Positions 11,126-23,946 of a DNA stretch of 64,000 nt are shown here, one piece after another (the first letter of the stretch is position 1; every line of letters starts with the position of its first letter). The notes under the pieces were generated by a model. It saw only the letters and a program-made list of their open reading frames with translations, made no database searches and had not been told where the DNA came from. The position numbers and the translations under genes are program-made. Origin of the DNA: Ciona intestinalis (Eukaryota; Chordata; Ascidiacea; Phlebobranchia; Cionidae); the NCBI RefSeq assembly GCF_000224145.3, contig NC_020168.2, positions 6,367,792 to 6,431,791 of the forward strand. Direction: 5' to 3'.

Positions 11126-12204
11126 TTAAGGTGGGGGAGGGGTGCGTTCAAAAAACGTCGATGCTGTGGGGTTAGGCTGCGGGGGTGTTGTAGTTGCTTC
11201 GGATGGAGGGGGTGGGGGTTTTGAAGTTTGGGGTGGTGGTGGTGGTGTTTCTGGTACAGGGGGTGTTGTTATTGGTGTTGTAGTTTCTGGTACTGGAGTT
11301 GTAGTTTCTGGTACTGGAGTTGTAGTTCCTAGTACAGGCGTTGTAGTTTCTGGTACAGGGGTTGTAGTTTCTGGTACTGGAGTTGTAGTTTCTGGTACTG
11401 GTGTTGTGGTTTCTGGTGCTGGTGTTGTAGTTTCTGGTACTGGTGTTGTGGTTTCTGGTGCTGGCGTTGTAGTTTCTGGTACAGGGGTTGTAGTTTCTGG
11501 TACAGGGGTTGTAGTTTCTGGTACTGAAGTTGTAGTTTCTGGGGCTGGCGTTGTGGTTACAGGTGCTGGCGTTGTAGTTTCTGGTACTGGAGTTGTAGTT
11601 TCTGGTACTGGTGTTGTAGTTTCTGGTGCTGGAGTTGTAGTTTCTGGTGTTGGAGTTGTAGTGTCTGGTTCTGGGGTTGTAGTTTCTGGTGCTGGAGTTG
11701 TAGTGTCTGGTTCTAAGGTTGCGGTTGCTGGGGCTGAAGTTGTGGTTACTGGCGCAACAGTTGTCATAGGCGGATCAACGAAGTTATTGCACAAGTCCTC
11801 GCCACAGCAAAAGTAACAAACCCTGACCTGTATGGTATAAACCGTGACATTATCAGCTCTTACAGGATTTTATAATTATTTACCTGATTGGTGTATATGT
11901 CTGTATAACATTGCTGGTCGTTGCTGGTGGTATGTGAGCCGCACGCTTTGGTTTGAATGCAGCGTCTCACTATTTTGGTTTGTCCTCTGTTCACTTCGAT
12001 TTTGGTCATACATGATTCCTAAAGGGAGTGTATTAGTACAGAATATATAGCAAAGGCGCCGCAGTAACAAGTTACCTTTGGAAAGCCACAGTACTCTACT
12101 TGCATGTCACCAACTCCGTCAATAGAAGAACCAATGTAACATTCACCACCAAATGCAACCGCAAGGTGGAGCACGAGGGCACCACAAACAAGGAAAATTT
12201 TCAT
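11126..12204 (-). CDS. Secreted LU-domain protein with Thr/Pro mucin-like tail (LU gene B)
   Basis: Three exons join in phase 0: 12076-12204, 11884-12018 and 11126-11827, giving 321 residues. Exon 1 has a signal peptide (MKIFLVCGALVLHLAVAFGG) and GECYIGSS. Exon 2 is ESCMTKIEV...QTKAC...QQCY. Exon 3 starts VRVCYFCCGEDLCNNF, the LU signature. Ten cysteines align one for one with LU gene A, and exon 1 is exactly 129 nt in both genes, so they are tandem duplicates. The tail is a long array of a 7-residue TTTPVPE/TTTPAPE unit followed by a proline-rich end (FFERTPPPP), which would be heavily O-glycosylated if made in animals. No transmembrane or GPI signal is seen. A secreted mucin-like three-finger protein is the best description. 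Ligand and tissue are unknown. Confidence 0.88.
11270..11745. repeat. 21-bp coding minisatellite in LU gene B
   Basis: Repeated GTTGTAGTTTCTGGTACTGG(A) units and variants (GTGCT, GTACA) run through exon 3 of LU gene B. The unit length equals that in LU gene A but the sequence is different. On the + strand it produces an artefactual VVVSGTG reading frame. Confidence 0.93.
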
Positions 12205-14601
12205 GTTTGTTTATATACTATTCCCTAAATATTTATACTAGGACAAGAAAAATAAATAAAAACTAGTATTTCATTTATAACGTATACTGGTACATCTAAG
12301 ACAAACCGGTACACTAATATATAGCGGCTATTAATAACTTATTTTTTTAATTACTTTCTTGCCGCAAACTTTGCTTTAACCTTTTCAACTATAAGTAGTA
12401 ATGCTGTACTTCGTGTTTGACTCTAGATTACGCCGAGCACGATTATATGAGCTGAGCTAGACTCAGGTATTTGCTTCCCCGAGGTGATGTGTAATTGTAA
12501 GTGGGGAAGCAGATCTTATCTCCTTAATCGCATAAATAAGCGAACGTGTCTTGCTTTTTGAAACGAAACCAGGTAAAATTGTTGGCTAAATAAACTTCTA
12601 GCTTCGCAGTAAAATCCAAAATTAAACATATAAGTTTTCGCAGTAGGCCTATACCAGTTAACACTTAAAATGTTTCAGAAAAAGATAAATCACGTCTTCA
12701 TTAAAACGAAGCCGTTGGTTTTAAATACAAAGTTTTTTTTCACTACAACTATTTTTACCATTATCATATTCTCCAGAACGTTTTAGAATATTTAGATTCA
12801 TTAAGGGGTTGCAGTATATAATAAACCTTTCGCAGAAAAGGGTATTAATAATGTAGCGAAAAATGTTCGGTCTATGTTACTTAAAAACGTCACAAACCTG
12901 ATTTCTAGAACCTATACCTACGACGTAATTATAGTTTGTCATAATTGATTGTATGATGTAACAATATGTTTACCCGTCACATTTGTTTTTTTTCCCTTGT
13001 AAGAAAGAGATTAGTTGTTAACAAAAGCGTGGAAGTTTCTGGAGAAGCAATATGAAACTGGTAATGGGTAAAATCTGGTCTAAATTCCAGGTTTATTGGT
13101 CTTTCTTCGAGAAAAAAGAAGAACCATAAGCAGGGATTAGTAAGAGTAGCCCATAGTTTCACCCGTGTAGAATTACAGTTATAATACAGTTCTCGATAAA
13201 GACGTACTGACGGATAATAACTTGAAACTTTAATTTCATATGTCTCTTCTATTTGTGTCCACAGTGCCCCGCCTTGTGGTTATAAACGTGCCAATTGAGA
13301 GAGTATTCTAATACCAAACTTTCAACTATACAGCTAAATTTACAGTAATGAAGGATGGGAGATTATATTATGTGGCTTTACCGTTTAAATTGTGGAAGAG
13401 GCATTCAGGTACATAGCTTTTAAAGAAACCAAGCCGGTTTTAGATCGTGTTTTTAATCATCAGATACAGTTGATCATGACCTGATCACGCGTTGTTCATG
13501 CTTCGACCACGCCACTGGTCTTAAAATACGGAATTTTGCAAAAAACGTATATAATACCAAATTTGAGAGCAGTTAGTATCTACTAAGGTCCTTAAGTTTG
13601 CAGCACATTTTCATATTATCTAGCTCAAAACGGTTATTCCAAATAAATTTTTATGAACCCAAACATTTGTGGGTAGTTGTTTTGTTTATTTTAAACTGAA
13701 TTAGTGAATTACATAATGCTGTCACGGTCAATTTTGTGGTTTGAAACTTTAATATGTCAAAGAGAAAAGTCGAACTAATATAAACAATATACTTGCTGTA
13801 TAGGCTACTAGTAGGAATTGTCGAAAGTTTTATACCTGTATGCTCGTTTAAAAGCTTTACCCGTCTAACGACGTGTATATGTGGTAAAAATATCTCAGAA
13901 TCAAGTGCACGTACAATACTTGCGACAATTTCGCTCGAGGTGTTTTGTCCCACTTATCTAAACATAAAGTCTGCGGGTTTACCCATAATTTGACTACAAG
14001 GTAGTTGCACAACATATTTGCATGTCCACACGAAGAAAGATAAAGGAAAAGAACACAGATAAAGGAAAAGACAACTATCAATACGAAATGTTTACGAAAT
14101 TACTAGACGTCATCCCACAACCAAAAGGTATTTGAACACAAATGTTGCTAACACGGTAACTATATGTCTTCCATATCACCATTTTTCACCACTTGAGTAA
14201 AAATTGTTGACCCAATTTACAATTGGTTGAGAAATAGCCTACAAGTTAATAGCATAATAGTAGAAGAAGTGGTGAGAGAACGCTTTGGTTTGCATCACCA
14301 TCCATACTCTAGTTTACATATACACGGTGTTTAAAGCCAGATTTAAAAAATGGTCAAAAATTAACGTAACAAATGTAAAACAAATTAGTTTATATACCAT
14401 TTGTAAGTAATTTATGTTTCAAATTTCGATTTAATTCTTCCCCAAAGAAAAAAGCGAAAAAACTTTTTAGCCGATATACTATTTCTATAAAATTTGTATT
14501 TCCAATAATTTTTGTATCAACGGTTGCTATTCACCACACGCTAATTTTTTAATTGAATTAAAAACTTCTTTTAATGCTATTGTGGTGCAAATAGGTGTTA
14601 A
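12205..14601. other. Intergenic, no gene seen
   Basis: AT-rich sequence between LU gene B and the coiled-coil gene, which are transcribed divergently. No exon, RNA gene or repeat family copy could be supported. Any promoters for the two genes would lie here. Confidence 0.6.
12206..12240 (-). promoter_or_regulatory. TATA-like elements upstream of LU gene B
   Basis: Read on the - strand, TATAAATATT and then TATATAAA lie within 36 bp of the start codon. The distal one (about 12231-12239) is placed plausibly for a core promoter with a very short 5' leader. This assumes transcription starts close to the ATG. Confidence 0.35.
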
Positions 14602-17600
14602 ATGGGCGAATCGTCACGGTATTTAAGGAGCAGTATGCCCAACAGTGACGCAACAGACAGGATATTGGACAATATGGATGCGCAACTCAACGGGGTTTCT
14701 CGTTTAGCGTAAGTAATTTCTGAAATTACTTTTTGTTTGTATATAAAAACTGCAGTTTGAAAGAAATAGTACACAGTGTAATATTCTTAGTTTAATGGCT
14801 GTTTAGTAAGAGAGTTTTGAAATATAACCCAAATTGAAAAGGGTTGACATTATATTGTTTGGGTTTCTATCCAAAATCCTTTTCTTTGGTATGCCATTTG
14901 TGAGTCCTCCTAAGCCTTCTTGATCTTTAAATTTTGTACTATTGTTACATTAAATAATGCATTTGCCAGTGACATTTTTAGTATGTTTTTACAAAGTGTT
15001 TTTTAGACTGTCGTTAGGCGTTAATTCAGTTTCTTTGTTCCTTTTAAGTCATATTAGTTTTATTAGCTCAATTGAAGAGACACATGAATGTAAGGTATGT
15101 TTGACCATCCATTAAACAGATACAACATGACATCTGATGTAAATGACGATCCAGGCACTGACATTGAAAGTATTCGAGCGTTCAGAACATCAATTCAACT
15201 TCATAAACATAAAGATATAGAAAGCCAACCAAGATGTAAGACTAAATTGTTTAGCATTTTATGTTTGAAAAGGTTACTTAAATCTGACACGACTTTAGTA
15301 AAGGTTTTAAGACAACTGATCCTTTTGTAAAACAAAAAATGTTATACATCATTGCAAAAGCACCAGTATATTAAAAAGTGTTATTTTTGTTGTATTGTTA
15401 TTAAAAAAAATAAAGTTATTTGTATCATTAAACTTGTGTCATTAAAGTTGAAATATATTTAGCTTATACAAAAGCAAGCAATGGTACAGCACCGGAAAAT
15501 AAAGGATATTTACACAAGTTGTACGATAATGATATCAACTTGTTAAGAGAACTTCTGAAACAGGTAAGTCAGCAATTTAAAAGTCTTTCATTTTTTACTA
15601 AGTCATTATGCCAAAAAGTCAAAATAAACGTGAGTTGTTTTTATGGCGTAACGGGACAACAACAGTCGTTATACCATGGGTGTTCTGTTTCATACACTTC
15701 GTGTCTGCTTACGAGTTATCACGTATCTAACTTTATGGATAAGGATGATTATAGAATAATATAACCCAAAAATTTTAGAACATTGCAAATGAAGAGGAGG
15801 AATTCGAAGGCGAAGAAAAACAAGTTTTAAATGGAGACAGTAGTTCACATAGTCCGCATAACTCAGTATTGAACCGATCTAATGGAGATCATTCGTCTAT
15901 GGTTGATCAACAAATGAATAAGTGAGTGGTATTAATGTCTTATATGTCTCATAAGCATTGCTTGCATGACAATGTTAAATGACTGTTACGTGTTGGATCA
16001 TATGCTTTGAAACCATCTAGTTGTAGTTAAAATATTTTTTAAAACCAAGTTTATTTTCTAACTTTTGTCATTCGACTGTTGAACCTGACAGAGTTGTAAG
16101 CAGATAACCATTTAAACCAAGATATTAATCTTCCTAGATCCAAGTCACCACCATCATCACTAAGATCTGGTGAGTTGGTTCATGAACCTTCAGCATGTAG
16201 TTGTGGGTGTGAGAAACAGGTGAGAGTTTGTGTTGTAATGTACTGCTCGAAGTATAATGAATGAATAAATGGATGTAACTTACTTGTTATTTTATCCTTG
16301 CGTGGCCGAAAATTGAAACTCGTTATAAAACGGATGTTCATAAAGGTACAAAGTATGTTACTTTATGGGAAATTTTTTAATTTTTTTTGTTGATTTTTCA
16401 TTTAATGGAAAGGTTAGAGCTCCATTTTTCTGTGGCTATTGACCTAGTATAAAAGGAATCTTTCGAGTTGCTCTACTGGTAGAAAATAATTATTAAAATT
16501 AATAAATTATATTTTGCCAATATTTTTTTAATTCAATTATGCGTTAAATTGTAGATGGACAACATCTTGAAAGAGCGAGATGAATTAAGAGCAAGAGTGA
16601 GAAGAGGAGAAGCATCTCGTACCACTATTGAAGAGAGAAAGGAATTAGAGAGAGCTCTTCACTCAACTAAGTCAGCTTTGTTTCAAGAAAGGAAAAAATC
16701 TCGACAACAAATTGAAGATTTACAAGATGTGAGTATTGTGATGTAATAAACCAGGATTGAATGGAATGATTATGATGTCATCAATAACTAGGGGGATGCA
16801 TTTGATTTTTGCCATGCCGCATATGGGTGAGGTCCCACACATGGGTGACCTGGAATTTTGGTTAGAATCACATACCTTTTTGTAATTTAGCAAATAAAAC
16901 AGTTGCATGGTAATTACTAGTCATCACAAAAGCAGCAATTATCCAAACAATGTACATGGTGATATCATAATGCTTACAATGGTGGAGCAATCACAACAAT
17001 AGATAAAGAACAAAAGATATATTTGTAGAAACTTGAAGAAATGGAACATCATTATGAGGAGGTTATGGGAGGCAGGGAAACAATGAATGGAGAAGTTACA
17101 ACTGTAAAGGTGGGAATTTATTTTAACAATTAATAATTAACAACTAGTGATTTTTTTAATAATTGATTTTTCTCGGTTACGCAATATATAACACTTGATC
17201 TTGTTTATTAATTAACACTGATACTGTATTGGTTATTGCATACAAATTGTTGGGATAAGAAAATTCCCGTTTTTATTTAAAGGAAACAATTTTATAGAGA
17301 TTGACATTTTACTTTGAATATTTGGTTAATTTTTTTATATATATATATATATACCACTGTCCCGTTTTTAAATTGAATTTTTTTGGTATAAATGTTTTAG
17401 AAAAGCCACCAGAAAAATTAGGACTTTTCATATTTGTAATATTTCCATCCAGAATTTAACTTCATGAACAATTTACTCCCAGGTCGTTGAAAAAGAAGAA
17501 AACCCAAATATTTCAGCGTTGAAAGATAATTTAAGATCAGCTCGCGTTGAATTAAAAATAAGTCAAGAAAGTTTGAAGACGTTACATGCGAACTTTGACA

Positions 17601-20600
17601 GGTGGTTTGATGTTGGTATATTAGTTCGTTTGGTTGTTTGTAAATAAAGTAAGTTATATATATTACATGGGTGAGGCCTTATGGTGATTGGTGGGCAAGC
17701 TAGGTCGCATTGGGTTTAGACCAAAGTTTGCTAATTACGCTAAAATTGAAAGCTTAATTGATTGACACTGAAATATCCATCTACTGCTTAGTAAGATTTA
17801 ACCTTTGGTGANTGAAGACCCCACCCTTATAGAATGGAATTTATGTTATGGAATGTCTATAAACTGCTTTAGTGGGGTCTAGATGGTAACACGCTGGGTA
17901 ATGGGGTAATATGCATAAATTCCAGGCCTCAGAATATGTTATCGTTGTTCTGTTTTAACAAAGACATGTCNNNNNNNNNNNNNNNNNNNNNNNNNNNNNN
18001 NNNNNNNNNNNNNNNNNNNNTTCTTTGAGTGTTTTTTGTTTACTACTAAATTGGGCGAGAAAACAGAATAAAAATGTGTCCGATCTTCCCCCACCCGACT
18101 ATACATAAATATGAACTTAATTCGATTCTTTGGTTTTCCAGGAATTGAATAAATTATCGTCAGAAAACAAAAAGTTGAGGGAAAGACTTGATAAAGTTGA
18201 TCGTGAGTTGATTGAAGAACGGAAGAAGTTCGATGAAGAGGTTCATCTTCTTCATCAAGAGAAGGAGAAACTTAATGAACATGTCATGCATTTGTCTCAA
18301 GTGGGTTGGAATACTGTGTATGGACAAACTATATACGATACAAAGTGTATAGGTGTGGCCATGTGGGTGAGGTTCTACAGTATGGCATGGGGACATGAGA
18401 TTTAGGTCAGAGTCCATTCATGATTATCCTGACACTGTGCTACAACCTATTAGTGACTACTAAGTTAGGGCATTGTCTGCCAACTATTATAACTAAGTGG
18501 CCATGACCAAGATCACAAGTAGTTACTATCGAGCATTGAACCTGGTATCCGTTTTATTACAAGTGCCTGAACCATAAAGCTGGGTATGTAAACAACGATA
18601 AATGAAATTCGCATCTTTGTTACAGACAAATTAAGTTGTAATTTTACAGTTTTTGGAATTTATTATTTTTTAGAAATCGCGTGAATTATGCAAAGATGTT
18701 GAAGAGAAAGAAAGGAAAATATTGGAGGAACAAACTTACAAGGAACGAGGGTTGAATCAACAGAATAAAAGTTTGAACGATAAATTGGAATGTTTGAATT
18801 GCAAGTTGTCAGCTTTATATACTGAGGTAAGTTTGTAATCCACTTTATCCAGTTTCCAGGGATAATTAGCAAGGGCATTAAACTTTTTCGTTTAAGGGTA
18901 ATAAGTGTTTCTTTTTGCATAAACTTGGACAGAGGCTTTGCCAGTGTATTTTAATATAGCTTTTGTGGAATTAGCAATTCAGTTGTTTTGTATTATTTCT
19001 TATAGAATGTTAAAGTATGAGCAATTTGAAGTATTAAAACAGTTTTACTTTGGCCGACATTGGTCAAAACCTTGATAGCACCATTAAACTATCACCACTC
19101 ATATAGAATGTTGCATTCTGTTTGGTTAGAAACTGGGAATAGAAAAAGATCTTGAAAACATTGAGTTAAAACGCGAAGAAGAGAAAAAAATTCGTGACGA
19201 AAATGAAGAAAAACTTCGAACAGAAAACAAGGAAATTCTTTCAAACGTTGAAAGTTTGCAACTGGAACTTGCACATGTTATTTCAAAGGTAAATTTTTTT
19301 TATTTGTTCTTTAAACCAGTGTTTCTAAATCTTTCTTTAATGAAAACTTTTTGTCGGTTGTTTTATTCACCACTTTGCAATAATTGGGATCCGAAAGAAA
19401 CAAGGCCATTTGCAGAGGTCTGCTTTCACTGGTTTCGGATCAACTTTTCTGGCATTTATTTGGTACCAATGTTTAAATGTCCTGTATCGGTCATCTTTAG
19501 AACTTGTGTATCAAAACAACCATAAAATACCCTGTATATATACCAATGTCACCTATGTATTATACTTTCACTATAATTTAATCAGCTTTAAATTCCCCAT
19601 GAAAGCCATACCAACACAAGGTCACGTTATATTAAATACTTCGTGTGCGACAGCTTTGGGTCAACTAAGATCAATTTATATTCAGGCGAAAGATCTTTCG
19701 GTGGAATTTGAACACAAAGAACATTGCTTCACAAACACAATATCTGATGTGTGTCATAAGTTGTCATTGTTACATCGTAATATGAGACCGTTGTCTAGTG
19801 ATCTGAGATCCTTTACATTCCCAGCAAGGTTAGATTATTTATAGAAACATTATCCTGATATTACTATTATAGGTGAGATCATACTACATGGCATATCATC
19901 AGACCTGGGATTTACGCCAGAGTTTCCTATTGCCATTATTACCCATGCTACCAGGCATAGTTTAATATTAAATTGAAATTTTCTGTATAAATTTCTGTAT
20001 CAAGTTAATAGTATAGTTTTTATACCGAATAAAATTTATTATAGAAGCTTAATTATATGATTATAAGCGCCAAACGAGAATTACTTTTTTTGATGAACTA
20101 AATTGACAGAAATACAAAAGTCACTGAAATTGTTGTTCAGTTTAAATGTATTGAGATTTATTGGGATTTAATTTATAAGTGGCTTGTCATAAATCACAAG
20201 TGGTTTAATATCGATTTAACTTTCCTAAAGCTGCTTTGCTTGATTACAATGATAGAAATTATTTTTTAATATAGGTTTAATTAATTCAGGTTATGTATTA
20301 GGGTATGAAAAATATTTATTTTTATTAGTAGTCAGTTTGGTTTTGAAGCGTTTAAATCGGAACCCACCAGAACCATTACATTCCTAGTACAAAAAGGCAA
20401 CACTATATAAAAAATGTTCTTACAACTGCAAATAACTAAACATTTCCCACACATTTCCAGCCAAAGTGCTTGCAAGAAGTCACTCGCAGAACTCACAGAA
20501 ATATCTGAACTCGTCAGTCGAGCTGGCAACGAAATATTAAGCGAGGTCGTTCGACTGCGACGAGACGCTCGTAAGCGACCCGATTTCATGTCCACGCTTC

Positions 20601-22726
20601 GTAGCAACAGTGATGCTAGCATCGCTTCTGAGGAAGTTAAAATGCTACGGTGAGAGGAGTTGTTTAGCTTGTTTGGTATAAAGTTATAACGTTAACAAGG
20701 AACCAACAATGTACCAGCTGAAGAGGTTTAACCTACTCGGCTTACCTTATTATAACAATATATAATACAATATTATGTTATATTATGGTGTACAATAACA
20801 CATACAATACAGCGCAGATTATACCAAAACACATTGCCATATTTCAAAAACTTCGTGCCGTTTATCAGTTACCATGGATAACTTGTATGGATTGTTGTTT
20901 TTTTATGCATAAACAACCCATAAGGAAACACCTTATAAATTAGATTTGGCCTGTTGTAGACTGGTGGTTTCCAACTGCCAGTCGACACCAATTTTTTCTT
21001 ACCTAACGCAAGATAAATCATTGCAAAGTTGTTGAACTGTATATTTATCATAAATGTACAAAATTTTGCATTATGTTACGTAACAGCAACATTAGAACAA
21101 CAAAAAAAATTACAAATATGTTGTATTTACGACAATTTTTTATTCCAGAACAAAGTTAACGGACAAGGATAATGAATTGCAACATCTTCAAAAAACAATG
21201 AATGAATGGAAAGATTCAACCACACAAAGACTTGCCAAAAAGTTTCAAGAAGAATTAAATTTACAAGTTGAAAGGTGGAGCTTGTGGTCATGTATTTAGT
21301 GGTTCTTAACACATTTTTCTTTGGGACTCAATTTGGAAATCTTGCTAAAATTTATTGGCAATGTTTTTTACTGAAGTTGTATTTACTGATACAATGATAA
21401 AAAATATAATGTAATGTGCCACAAGCAATATTGGTAGAAGAGGCTGCTTTGTATAAATACAACGTAGTTCAAATGGGCGCATTTTAGAATAAGTGTTTCT
21501 TCTAACTTCTAGAAAGATCTCACAGCAAAGAAACGACCAACTGCGCCAGATGCTTAACGGGGCAAAAGTAAGTTAACTTGTGAGCATGAGGTGTATGTGA
21601 ATGCCAAGGTTTCACCAACTTTTTTCTTACAATTCCTTTTAATATTCTGTTACTTCTGCTACCAGGCATAATGTAAATAAAATATCCAGCACACAAAATG
21701 TCGAACATAAGTTTTTTAAAGATAATTTCTTTTTCCAAAATTGTTCGTAAACGTCACTGTTAATAGTATAATATATGCTAGAGTCTCGAAAATTGTATGC
21801 TTTTGCCAACCCCTGAAGTTCCTTTCGTCTTCCTCAGTTTAAGAGGCCATCCTGTTAATCATACATGTCTAGTATATAGTTACCACAACACCTTGCTCAG
21901 GCACCCGACCCTCCCACCTACCAACACAAGCCACCCAACCCCACTAATGGAACAAGTACTGTGAAACTTCTTTGTCATTTACAAGGGAGGGTGAAGCAAC
22001 TCAGAACAGAGAATGATGTAAGAGGTTTTCTAAACATGAGTTATTATCAAGCGTTTCTTTAAGACCACATTTTAGACAACTTTTGTAGCTGTACCAAACT
22101 TTTTGTTAGTGTAGTGGGCCAACATGTACATCTCAGGTTATAAATTCAAAAATTACTATTAAACTTTTAGTGATACGTTTCTAAGACTACACCTCGAACA
22201 ACTTTTATGCGTCTTGGTGTAACCAACATGTCCATCTCAGGTCCACTGGCATGCCTCACCCTAAGAACCCATATAGATTAAATACATAGTGGTCAGAGCT
22301 TTGGTTTCTGGGCCAGAGATTACATGTTCAAGGCTTGAAGATGGGGTATCTGGTTTAACTGTGAATGCAAATTTGGGTTTGCCTTGCTGTAAAACCTCAC
22401 CTATATAATATACAATTGCCAAAACTAAACAAGTAAAGATCCACATTGAGTTGTACCCTGGGGGTTTGTTCACTTTTGTTATGTATTTTTTTCATGTGGG
22501 TGAGGTTCTTGTCAAAGACCTGGAATTTAAGCCAGGTTTGGCTATTACCCCAACACTCTTGTTCATCTTTCATGTGACCAGCGTGACTCCCTCCTGGCTC
22601 CTCCTACGTTAAATATGGTTATTATATCACTATCTGTTTTATGACATCATATTACCTTCATTCCAGCTTCTTCGTTCCAGCAGCTTCATCAGTGAACTAA
22701 CAGACCATAGAAATCATGAAGGATAA
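14602..22726 (+). CDS. Coiled-coil protein of unknown identity (17 exons found, one probably missing)
   Basis: Exons: 14602-14708, 15120-15235, 15463-15563, 15779-15921, 16138-16219, 16555-16728, 17029-17109, 17483-17601, 18142-18300, 18674-18826, 19130-19288, 19686-19828, 20461-20649, 21149-21274, 21513-21567, 21901-22017, 22667-22726. All junctions agree in phase except 17601/18142 (phase 2 into phase 0), which brackets an assembly gap. The product starts MGESSRYLRSSMPNSDATD, has an acidic, Ser-rich N-terminal part with a small Cys cluster (SACSCGCEKQ), and from exon 6 on is dominated by Glu/Lys/Arg-rich heptad-type sequence (KERDELRARVRRGE, RKELERAL, ENKKLRERLDK). The C-terminus ends TDHRNHEG. 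It has no signal peptide or membrane segment, suggesting a cytoplasmic scaffold or centrosome/cilium-type protein. I do not recognise the family. The start is the first ATG of the open exon. Confidence 0.85.
15640..15745 (+). repeat. Dispersed repeat B copy
   Basis: Carries the family core GTCGTTATA-cca-tgggtgttctgtttcatacac and then cgtgtctgcttacgagtta. It lies in an intron of the coiled-coil gene. Confidence 0.6.
17660..17935. repeat. Dispersed repeat D cluster (gggtgaggtc type)
   Basis: Two adjoining pieces contain GGGTGAGGCCTTATGG, tagaccaaagtttgc and ctataaactgctttagtggggtctagatggtaac. The same phrases recur at 18345, 22490, 34290, 34940, 35300, 41330, 51690 and 56960 in both orientations. 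Confidence 0.55.
17940..18105 (+). repeat. MITE family A copy interrupted by the assembly gap
   Basis: The left interior (tgttttaacaaagac) and right end (ttctttgagtg, ctaaattgggcgagaaaacag, GATCTTCCCCCACCC) match the family, with 50 undetermined bases between them. Confidence 0.7.
17971..18020. other. Assembly gap (50 N)
   Basis: Fifty consecutive N, a round number typical of a placeholder of unknown true size. A single n also occurs at 17813. It sits in the intron whose flanking exons disagree in phase. Confidence 0.98.
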
Positions 22727-22785
22727 ATTTTATATTGTTTCTATTTCCCTGTATATGTTTAGTCAAACTAGATAGATCCACGTTT

Positions 22786-22791
22786 AATAAA
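22786..22791 (+). terminator. Polyadenylation signal for the coiled-coil gene
   Basis: AATAAA lies 60 bp after the stop codon at 22724-22726. Confidence 0.6.
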
Positions 22792-22865
22792 GATCTTCCA
22801 ACTCTGCTTAGTTTTTAAAAAGTGCCAAAAACTTTGCCTGTAACATCCTAATCTAAGGAGCATCA

Positions 22866-23000
22866 AGACTTGGTATATGTCCTTGCTTGGCAGTTACCCA
22901 CAAAGTTGCATACGTGGTAACATGTAAGCTGACACAAGGTGTATGAAACAGAACACCCGTGTTATAACTACTGTCGTTGTCCGCCATGTGAAAATAAATT
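22866..23000 (-). repeat. Dispersed repeat B copy
   Basis: Inverted orientation: cacaaagttgcata-cgtggtaac, then cacaaggtgtatgaaacagaacacccgtgttataac and gccatgtgaaaataaat. Confidence 0.7.
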
Positions 23001-23758
23001 GTGTGTTTTATGTGAATGTTAAAAATCACATTTCTAATCTAAAATCAAGACCCCACATACAAGATCTTCCATTTCACTTTTTTTGGATATTTTATAAAGT
23101 TGTTAATTAGGTTTCACGATCTATATTGTCTCAGTATTAGCATATATTGTGCGTAACGTTATTTGCAATATCCATGCAATAGCACACTTTAGTTTTGGAA
23201 TAAAATCACCACTGACAACAAAGCGTATTAATCTGGCCCCTCAAGTTCCATGGCTTTCTATGGTGTAAGACCTCACCTTCATAAAATAGAACACAGTCTA
23301 ACACAGAGGTAAAATATAGACTCACTTCTTACGGATCTTTAGAACACGTTTAATCCCAGGTATTGATTAGGAATGTTTAGAACGCTTTCAAATCTAGATA
23401 TTGAGTAGTAACCAACACCTATTCGTTATGAACTAAATCTCTATATAGCAGATGTTCTTCTTCTGTAAAACATGAAAACATCATTTATATACCAGAATAT
23501 TAACAAGTGGGTAAAGAACAAGTATGGTTTATATGCATGCAGGGATACATAATGTCCGCACCGACAGCGACGTTGCAGATTAGGCGTGTGACGTCGCGCG
23601 TGATGTATTTAAGAAAGTGATAAATCCTGAATAAAACTTAACAATAATAAGGTAACAAACGCAAGACACACAATTTGCAACATTGCTGTATAATGTATGT
23701 AGTGTAATAATATTTCTGTGCCGTACTATAAAGTTATATTAGTAGTATGTCATATAAT

Positions 23759-23946
23759 AGGGTGGGGGAATACGGGACACCTTTATCACATAATGTTAAA
23801 ATATCCTGATCTTGTATTACACAAATTACAACGGTCAATTGGAATCGTGAGGGTACGGCTTTATAACTCTTTGAATGTTATTTGTTTACTAACAAACTGC
23901 ACGCGAAAATCGATAGAAAATTTGTTCTATCTTCCCCCTTCCTACC
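23759..23946 (+). repeat. MITE family A copy
   Basis: AGGGTGGGGGAATACGGGAC at the left and ATCTTCCCCCTTCCTACC at the right, with the family interior between them (tcctgatcttgt, ggtcaattggaatcgtgag, ataactctttgaatg). Confidence 0.85.

Noticed and set aside
11142..11816. + strand 224-residue VVVSGTG repeat protein
   Set aside because: Antisense shadow of the LU gene B Thr/Pro tail; no independent start context, domain or splice support.
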